From Amborella trichopoda (Eukaryota > Streptophyta > Magnoliopsida > Amborellales > Amborellaceae), in assembly GCF_000471905.2 (NCBI RefSeq), contig NW_006499436.1:3869272-3933271 (forward strand): 64,000 nucleotides of DNA, given 5' to 3'. The translations under genes were made by a program, and so were the position numbers. Numbering within the stretch: the stretch's first letter is position 1; each line of letters starts with the position of its first letter. The notes below the pieces were generated by a model, which was given only the letters and a program-made list of their open reading frames with translations, was not told the origin of the DNA and did no database searches. Positions 56,919 through 64,000 of the stretch are shown piece by piece.

Positions 56919-57150
56919 AAGATTAAAATTTAGGTTTCAGATTATATTAGGTTTTAAGTTTCGTTGCGGGTTTTTTTATCTTTTTAATTATAGATAATTG
57001 AGTGGCAGATTCAATAGTTTATTTTTTTCTTAGAGGAAGGGTTATGATTGTATTAGACTTTATTAGGGAACAACTTAGGTTTCAGGTTTCTTTTCTTCTA
57101 TAAATATGTAACTATTCATTTAGAAAATGAAGTGAAGAGAAAAAGAGTTT
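56919..57150 (+). repeat. Dispersed repeat, copy 1 (target of the copia insertion)
   Basis: GATTAAAATTTAGGTTT, TAGATAATTGAGTGGCAGATT and ATAAATATGTAACTATTCATTTAGAAAA match 60928-61140 in order. The part left of the copia (about 53300-53365, CATGTTTTATGATCTTTAG) also resembles the bases before 60928, so the copia element split this repeat. Confidence 0.6.
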
Positions 57151-60100
57151 GGTAAGAACCTCCCCATCAAAAGATTCACTCTTGTTGCATGAGGTTGCAT
57201 CAAGCGGTGGAAGGCTCCCAAATAGGGTGCTTGAGTCATGACACATAGTCCACTGCAGGGGCTCATGGTTAGACCACCAAAGTCAACCCTACTCCAGAAA
57301 CATTAAGGTTGGATACAGGTTGGAAATGTAGCTCTAGCTATGAGTTACTTTTTCAGTATGATAATGAGTAGTGTTGTGGAAAGTAGATTTTGTCTTGATT
57401 GTTGGTAGTATAAGACCAATGGGCTAGAAATGCAATCCTTTAAAAAATTTCCATTAACCATAATACATATATTCTAGCCTACAAACATAGTTTATACACA
57501 TTTGAATAATAAAAATTCAACCCTAATAGGTCCCTTAAATTTTTTTTTACTAAAAAATACAATTAAACTCCATACAATATTCAAATACTCACAATGTACA
57601 TCTCTATAGCATATTACATGACTTGCACTCGTAATTCTTCATTATATTTAAATTATATGACAATTTCATCTTCATTTTTCATCCTCATCATATATCACAA
57701 TGTCTTATATACATCATACACTTGATCATAATAATCCAATGAGATTTCAATTCGCATAAACAATACAGCATAACATTAAAGCTCATACCGCAAGATTAAA
57801 TAACAATCTTAATATTTACATAATATACTCAACTCTATCAATTATGAATAGCTAAATAACTGTAAATATATCAAATTAACATACAAACATACATGGTGGA
57901 AGTCATGGTTCGAACCCTTTGTGTCCGGGCTACGAACATACCTTTTGAGGACTTAATTTTGTCTTATTGTCCAAAGCACAGGTGATAATAATGACTCAAT
58001 GAGATCAATCAAATGGGAAGAAAATTATCACTTTTATTTCACTTAATGATGATCAAATCATGAGAAACAAGTATCAAAATAGCTCTTCAAAGTGTGAGAT
58101 AGATCCTATACAAAATAAGGGAGTTATAGTAAAACTATACTATGTGGTCCTTAAGGGACCACACAAACTTTTCAACATTAAAAAAAGAACTCAAGAGACT
58201 ATTTCATATGCTCAAATATGATGAAATAAACCTCTTATTAGTTTTATATTCTCAGCAAAAATTATAGAAAAATAAGATCAAGAAAATCAAGATGAAACTA
58301 CTAAAGATCATTGAGTAAGCAAGCTAGTCGACACATGCCATGTGTATGGACTATATTATTTCTTTGAGACTATTCAAATATCAAATTTTCATGACAAAAA
58401 ATGAAGAAAACTACTTTAAATTAAGAAATATAGCAAGCTTTGATAATGGAAATGAGGTAGGAATTAAAATATAAGAAGAAAAATCAATACCTTGGTGAAG
58501 CAATAGTATGAACTTGATCACACACATGAGGGACTATTCCATGAATTCAAATGAAAGCTCAAGGAATAAGATAGTCTTGGCCACATTTTTGTCAAGGGGG
58601 CTCGCTCTTTCTCTTTGAAGTAAATACTCAAGTTAGGGTTATAATTGATCGCATAACTTACTTTTATTATCTAAACTTACTTTTAAACTTAGATCATAAA
58701 GATGGATTTGATCATGATCCTTGATGCCTTAGATCAATGACACATGAGAGGCTTTTATCCAAGTCACTCATCCATATCTTTTTACCAAGATCAATTGATG
58801 AGCTTTTTCTACCCTTCACTCCTCAATACCTAGGTTTATAATTATTTTATCTCAAAGCCCTTAGCTCCATATTTTATTTCCCATTGAGTTCAAATTCATC
58901 TTTAAACTTATGCCAATGAGTTTTAAATAATTTGTGAGAGTCAATAAAAGACAAGCGCATAGGCATAAAGGTAATACGTGACATCCACATATGTGAATAA
59001 AATATCTTATGTAATAGGATTTCAAAAATACTAAAATTTCACATGGGTCAAGCCTATAAGGTGATGCAACATAAGATATACCTACATGCCACAAAATCAT
59101 ATATGGATAATAATATAAATCAATTTAATTATCAAAATCCCCTGACTTCACATATGCCAAAAAATAGTACATGTGAGCAAAAAAGAACATCTGACTTAAA
59201 TCAACCTTAAGTCATAACAATATATAATACTATATATAATAAGATAATAAGTTATAACACAATACCATAAAAATAACTAATGACAAATAGGGGCCATTTG
59301 GGATCCATGTGTCATCCCCTTAGGATGTCCTTTTCGGTATTTATGTCAGACAAATTTAAAAATCACATTTTTTTTACTATTTAAAAATTTTGAAAAATTC
59401 TCCAAAAATCTAAAAAACTCTCCAAATGATTTTTCAACATTATTATACATTTTTTCATTAATGTAAATTCTTTTCTCATCAATTTTATATTAATTTAGGT
59501 CAAAGGCAAATGAGATATCTAGACTTATAATACTAGTCGGAGTCTTTCACTAGGCTAATCCGAATGACGTTCCATCAGTATCTCAAGCCGATCCAACAGA
59601 GCTATGCTCTATAGTCTATGGCAGAAACACATAATCGATCACATCAAAATTGCTTAGCCAAAGCTTCCCATCACTGGGGGTTCAATAGATTACTGATGCA
59701 CCCCTGTGGGATATGTTTATACTCAAATAAAATGGTCATCTCAAAGCACATGTACACTAGCTTTTTTAAGTCGGATAATACTATAGAAGAGTGACTACCC
59801 TATACAACTATGGGTGTACATGCCATGAAACGATCTCGTGTCAGGATACGGGCTCATGTCCCATGAGCCAACCATTCTATATATGGCAAATACTATTTTA
59901 AATACTCCGGTTCTATTATTCTCGTTTGGATAATCCAATTCTTGGCTTATCGTATCAACTATGAGGCATTCCAGCCAATATAGTCCTGACTCGGAGGTGA
60001 CCCTATCTCCTCGAGAGATTACTCTCTCAAAGCGCAAACTCTCAATGCCTCATAAAACTCAGAGTATTTGAATCTGAGCCTCAATGCCCCAAGCACCCAA

Positions 60101-60274
60101 GTTCACTCTCTCTTTCTAACTCCCACTGAGCAAAAGACTTCTGGCTTAAAGGCATTGAAAGGCTACATGGCCAACACTGATTTGGGGTCAAGGATATCTT
60201 TGTAAAAATGCTCAATGTGTCTCCATCAGGGATGAAGCATTTCGATCTTGGTTTTCAATTATGTGAAGAAATCT
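57151..60274. other. No gene recognised
   Basis: AT-rich. No terminal repeats or protein motifs seen. 59500-60110 has a more balanced base composition and could be old transposon DNA, but I cannot assign it. Confidence 0.35.
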
Positions 60275-61284
60275 TGGGGTTGGACTCCCCTTGCATACCT
60301 TGAAAGAAAGTATATTCTCTCAACCTTTTTATTTTATTTTTGTTTTTCTTATTTATTATTTTTTCCTTACGTTAGTTGATATCAAAGCCCATAGATCAGG
60401 CTAGTAGATAAGAGCTTGAGATTCATAAAACATAATGCTTTCGCAAACAACTACTGATCCTGTTATGGGGCATGTGGATCAAATAATTAAGTCAAAGAAG
60501 ACCTTATACAAGGCCTTCACAAAATAATGCAAAAACAATTATAAGATTGGCTTAAAAAATGGCAATAAGAGGAAGAAGACTATGAAGAAGAAACTCTCAT
60601 AGCGAAATTTATTGATAACTATAAATTTTAGAAATTTTGGCAGCAATTATGAAAAAGAAGATACATAGTTGGAGTATATGAAGTACTAACCTTTTATCTT
60701 GAAGGAGAAATCAAGATTAAGTTGATTACTTTAGAGGTTCATTACATTGGATATCAATATTTGATCAATTGTTTCATTGAAAAAGACAAGGTACCCGGAC
60801 ACATGATGGGACTTCATTACCAATTATTGAAATGGTTTTTAGAAGCTATAATGAATTCAAGAAGCTTGGGGTTGAGTTTCTCCCAACACCCAAAAAATGA
60901 TATAAACAATGTTTTTATGATTTTTTTTAGGAGATTAAAATTTAGGTTTTGGATTTTTAATTTCTTTAATGGTGTTGATGTCTTTTTCAGTTGTAAGGAA
61001 TTGAGGGATAGATTTCGGAAGTTTTTTTTTTAAAAAAGATAACGGGTTAGGGTTTGATTAGGGTTTCTTATGTAACAAGTTAGATTTTGAGTTCATTTTA
61101 TTATATAAATATGTAACTATTGGTTTAGAAAAAGGATTGTTTTTTTATCTTACAAGAAGGCCTTTGGGGTAAATTCCTTTACAGACTCTGAGAGATGGTA
61201 TACTCTCTCAATTCTTTAATTGTATTTTTATTTTTTAATTTATTATTTTTCTTTCATGCGTCGGATAGTTTAGTTTGAAAGCCC
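60275..61284 (+). repeat. Direct repeat pair with primer-site-like ends, possible small LTR element
   Basis: About 120 bp at 60275-60395 recurs at 61160-61284: GTATAyTCTCTCAA, a T-rich block with TTTATTATTTTT, then a primer-site-like end (GTTGATATCAAAGCCC and AGTTTGAAAGCCC). 60928-61140 is the second copy of the dispersed repeat at 56919. The structure suggests LTRs, but both copies are followed by the primer-like site, which an ordinary LTR pair would not show. Confidence 0.35.
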
Positions 61285-62048
61285 TCAACACTAACCATAA
61301 GCGGCAAGCATCTGACTAGGCTGATAGGACTCGTACAATATGAGAGCCCAAAGCTCAAAGTGATTTTCTAATTAACTCTTGTTTCCTGCAGGTGGAGGTA
61401 TCCCAAATCCAATGGTATTCAATGTTTTAAGGCTCCTTAGCCCCTATAAGATAAAGCCTTCTTGAGGCTCGCAATAATAGGTGGATCTTGACCCTAGACC
61501 TTAGATATAGAGGCCATTACTATATTTGCAAAAGGATATATTCGTCATGTTAGGGCAACCCATAGCAAATCGGGGACTATCAATAAATCGGTTTACCATA
61601 AAATCGGAAACAAATCATTTTTATTTTTAAAAGTTGGATAAAAAAATCTGGTAAAAAATACGAATCAACAAAAATACTTCATGTAAAGATATAGCCAATA
61701 TATCGGACTAAGCTCAAAAATTTGGAGTAAAAAAATCGGATAAATATGCGTTTAATTTGTATTATAGTTTTCTAACATGGTAGCTTAACAATAATCCCAA
61801 TAATGCTTTCTAATTATAGTATAGAAGTACACTATGATTCTTAGAGCATATAATTTTTTTGTCTTCATTTTTGTGAAATGAATACTGTTAATAAAATCGA
61901 TACATTAATACTTCCTGCCCTCTCATGCAATGACTTGAAGAAGCTTACATCAGGGCTTGGGCAGGGCAACAATTGAGACTTTGTTGTTATGGATTTAGAG
62001 AGAGAAAGAAAGTCAAACCAGGCAAAATTTGGGAGCACTGTTTATTTA
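61285..62048. other. No gene recognised
   Basis: AT-rich sequence, nothing assignable. Confidence 0.35.
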
Positions 62049-62282
62049 GAGAGAAAGAAACCCTAACTGTACACTGTTTGTAGAGATTTTGGTACTCATT
62101 TTTAAGGCTCAAGCAAGATTTGGAAATGCAAGAAGAGGTGGTGCAGCTAATTTAGAGAATTTAGAGAGAGAAAGAAACCCTAACCGTATTCTGTTTGTAG
62201 TTGGGTACTCCTTTTTTGGGCTCGGGCAAGATTTGGAAAGGCAAGAAGAGATGGTGAGGCTGATTTTAGAGAGAGAAAAGGA
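62049..62282 (+). repeat. Tandem duplication, 117-bp unit, two copies
   Basis: GAGAAAGAAACCCTAAC and CAAGATTTGGAAA(T/G)GCAAGAAGAG recur 117 bp apart. A weaker earlier copy of TTTAGAGAGAGAAAGAAA lies near 61993. Confidence 0.85.
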
Positions 62283-63129
62283 AGAAGTGATTTTTTTATT
62301 ATTTACAATTTGTAATTTTTCTATTTTTTATTCTTAACTATACATTTTTTTAGAAAGCATGAAAATTATTGTACACAATACAGGAAAAAAAAGTATCTTT
62401 CAAAAAAAAAATTATAGGTAAAAAAAGATACGATTTATTGGTCCCGCATTTTTAATGTTTTTCTTAAAAAACACGATTTTTTGCCAAACTTTTCAAAAGA
62501 GCGCAGTTTTTAAAGTTTATCATAAAAACTGTTTTTTTTTTTTGAAAAAAACAGCGTTTAATCGCCGATTTGCTAATTATGGAGCAACCTATTTAGACTC
62601 CTAAAGCTATACAATTCTAACGAAGCTCAGGTGCAGTTGTTACTCCAAAGCCTTAACATACTTTAATCAAAGAGTAATATTTTATCATTGATCATGTTAA
62701 AAAAGTGTATATAATCTACTAGGTTAATATAAAAGGTGTATATTGTAATCAGTGTGTATAGGGGAGGAAAGGTACAATATCTTGTATTTTATTGTAGATC
62801 TGAGCATAGTATATGTGTCTGTGATTTATCTATATTATTGTCATATATAATTGTCTATTTAAGACAAGTTTTTATATTCATATTGATAAATGAACATAAA
62901 GAGTCTCTTCAAAGAAACCTAAGACTCTAACATAGTACTAAAGCAAGGTTCATCATTTCCCTACCCTAATCCATATCCTTTCACTTTGGTGAATGTTTGT
63001 TTTTGACAAAGATGGCGTCCTTGAGCAAATGTGCCCCGGAAAAGGCTATATCAACATGCCAACGGTGGATGCTTACCTTATTAAAGATCAACATCGTATG
63101 CTGCCTTTTGAAAACCGACACACTTTTAT
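62283..63129. other. No gene recognised
   Basis: AT-rich with A and T runs at 62390-62560. Nothing assignable. Confidence 0.35.
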
Positions 63130-63349
63130 AGCATGTTTGATTCGCATGAAATTGTTTTCTAAAAAACATTTTCACATGAAAAATTTCTCTCATGTGGTAA
63201 GGTGTAGGAATATTTTTATATGAATTGATTTTAATGATGTTTTCACACCAATTAATTGATGTAAAAATATTCTCATATTTAACCGCATGAGAGTTTTTTT
63301 CATATGAAAATGTTTTTCGGAAAACAATTTCATGCGAACTAAACATGCC
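63130..63349. mobile_element. Foldback MITE-like element
   Basis: Nearly the whole 220 bp is an inverted repeat: the left arm GCATGTTTGATTCGCATGAA, ATTGTTTTC, AACATTTTCAcATGAAAAA pairs with the right arm read in reverse (GGCATGTTTAGTTCGCATGA, AATTGTTTTC, AACATTTTCATATGAAAAA), with a centre near 63230. The flanks ACTTTTAT and ACTTTATA suggest an 8-bp duplication with one slipped T. No coding content. Confidence 0.75.
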
Positions 63350-63402
63350 ACTTTATAGATTATCATGAATTTTGAATTTTGTTTTTTGGATGATAGAAAA
63401 AT

Positions 63403-63785
63403 GGGTGCGGTTTGTATAAAGCCGAGGATTTAAACAATCAAAGTAAAGCTCCTTCAAATAGTGTCAAGAAATGTGGTCTCAATATTGGAAATCTTTGTGA
63501 TAACCTTAAAGTACTTTTTCATCTTTAATTCTAAAATTTAAAGCCTATAAAGCAATTTAGATCGAGCAGATCTATGAAAACTTGAAAATCTTAAAAATTG
63601 ACAGTCCAAAAAGCGTTACAAGATGCACTATTTCTAAAACTTAAATTCTATTTTTTCCTATGTCCGTGCATCTTGATGTTGAGATGATCAATTTGAGGAT
63701 ATTTGGCAATCAAAACAACCTTTTCTAGTTAAATTTTTGAGATCGGCTCTAATATGATTGTTTGGAGCCTCGGCTCTATAGATAC
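63403..63785. mobile_element. MITE-like element, family copy C
   Basis: Aligned with the reverse complement of 45768-46150: GGGTGCGGTTTGTATAAAGCC, GGAAATCTTTGTGATA, TAGATCGAGCAGATCTATGA, ACTTGAAAATCTT, TACAAGATGCACTATTTC, GATCAATTTGAGGATAT, then GGAGCCTCGGCTCTATA. The outer parts are inverted repeats around AGAGCCGAGGCTC. The remaining 215 bp to the window end hold nothing recognised. Confidence 0.7.
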
Positions 63786-64000
63786 TTTTTCCTAAAAAAT
63801 AAGTTGAATACCATTATTTTTGATAGGATCAGTTGAAAACCATCATCTTTGTTGTATCAATTTATTGAAGGTTTAGAACTTTCAGATAACGATAGCCATA
63901 ACCATTAAGTCGTCCCTAAGAAGAAAAAAAAAGGGAGAAATGAAAAATCGTCAAGGCTCGTAGATCTAGAACAAAACCTGCTTTTTGACAATGTTATATA

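Noticed and set aside
1..64000. CRISPR arrays, bacterial operons, riboswitches, tRNA and rRNA genes
   Set aside because: The tandem repeats present lack spacer architecture, and the intron-bearing genes and transposons are those of a plant nuclear genome. The TGGTATCA-type sites are retrotransposon primer sites, not tRNA genes.

Overview
This is plant nuclear DNA. It is AT-rich and intron-bearing, with the transposon families expected of a flowering plant: Ty1/copia, a Ty3/gypsy-type non-autonomous element, L1-type LINEs with a C-terminal RNase H, RTE-type 3' ends, a MULE, hAT-like and Tourist-like elements. I cannot name the species. Almost every long reading frame is a decayed transposon, and nothing looks bacterial or organellar.

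The one convincing host gene is on the minus strand and spreads over about 34 kb. Four small exons (39742-39819, 28090-28135, 17504-17633, 5928-6036) join in perfect phase into a lysine-rich protein of about 120 residues. The three introns are each 10-12 kb and are mostly filled with transposons. The last exon recognised ends in a stop codon, but an in-frame splice donor 27 bases before the stop means the gene may continue left of the window.

Region by region. 1-5.9 kb: no gene, a Tourist-like MITE and short tandem duplications. 6-17.5 kb (intron 3): a full-length LINE (7361-14192) with 13-bp target-site duplications and an ORF1/ORF2 TAATG junction, then an inverted LINE tail. 17.6-28.1 kb (intron 2): a compact LTR element with recognisable LTRs and primer site (17894-19928), an inverted LINE fragment and a copia pol remnant. 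28.1-39.7 kb (intron 1): a copia element (32015-37379) whose 5' half is inverted in place, with a hAT-like element and an RTE tail nested inside it. 39.8-41.2 kb: presumed promoter side of the host gene. 41.26-50.81 kb: a complete but decayed MULE with long TIRs, a mudrA-type transposase gene, a convergent intron-containing plant-mobile-domain gene, and palindromic repeats shared by the TIRs and the interior. 52.6-57 kb: a LINE RT fragment and a copia element with both LTRs but an internal deletion that removes integrase. 57-64 kb: low-information AT-rich DNA with MITE-like and foldback elements.

No element looks able to move on its own: each coding element has stops, frameshifts or lost catalytic residues (several Asp to Asn changes). 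The most interesting points are the TE-expanded host gene, the palindrome family of the MULE, the in-place inversion of the copia element and the TAATG junction of the LINE.
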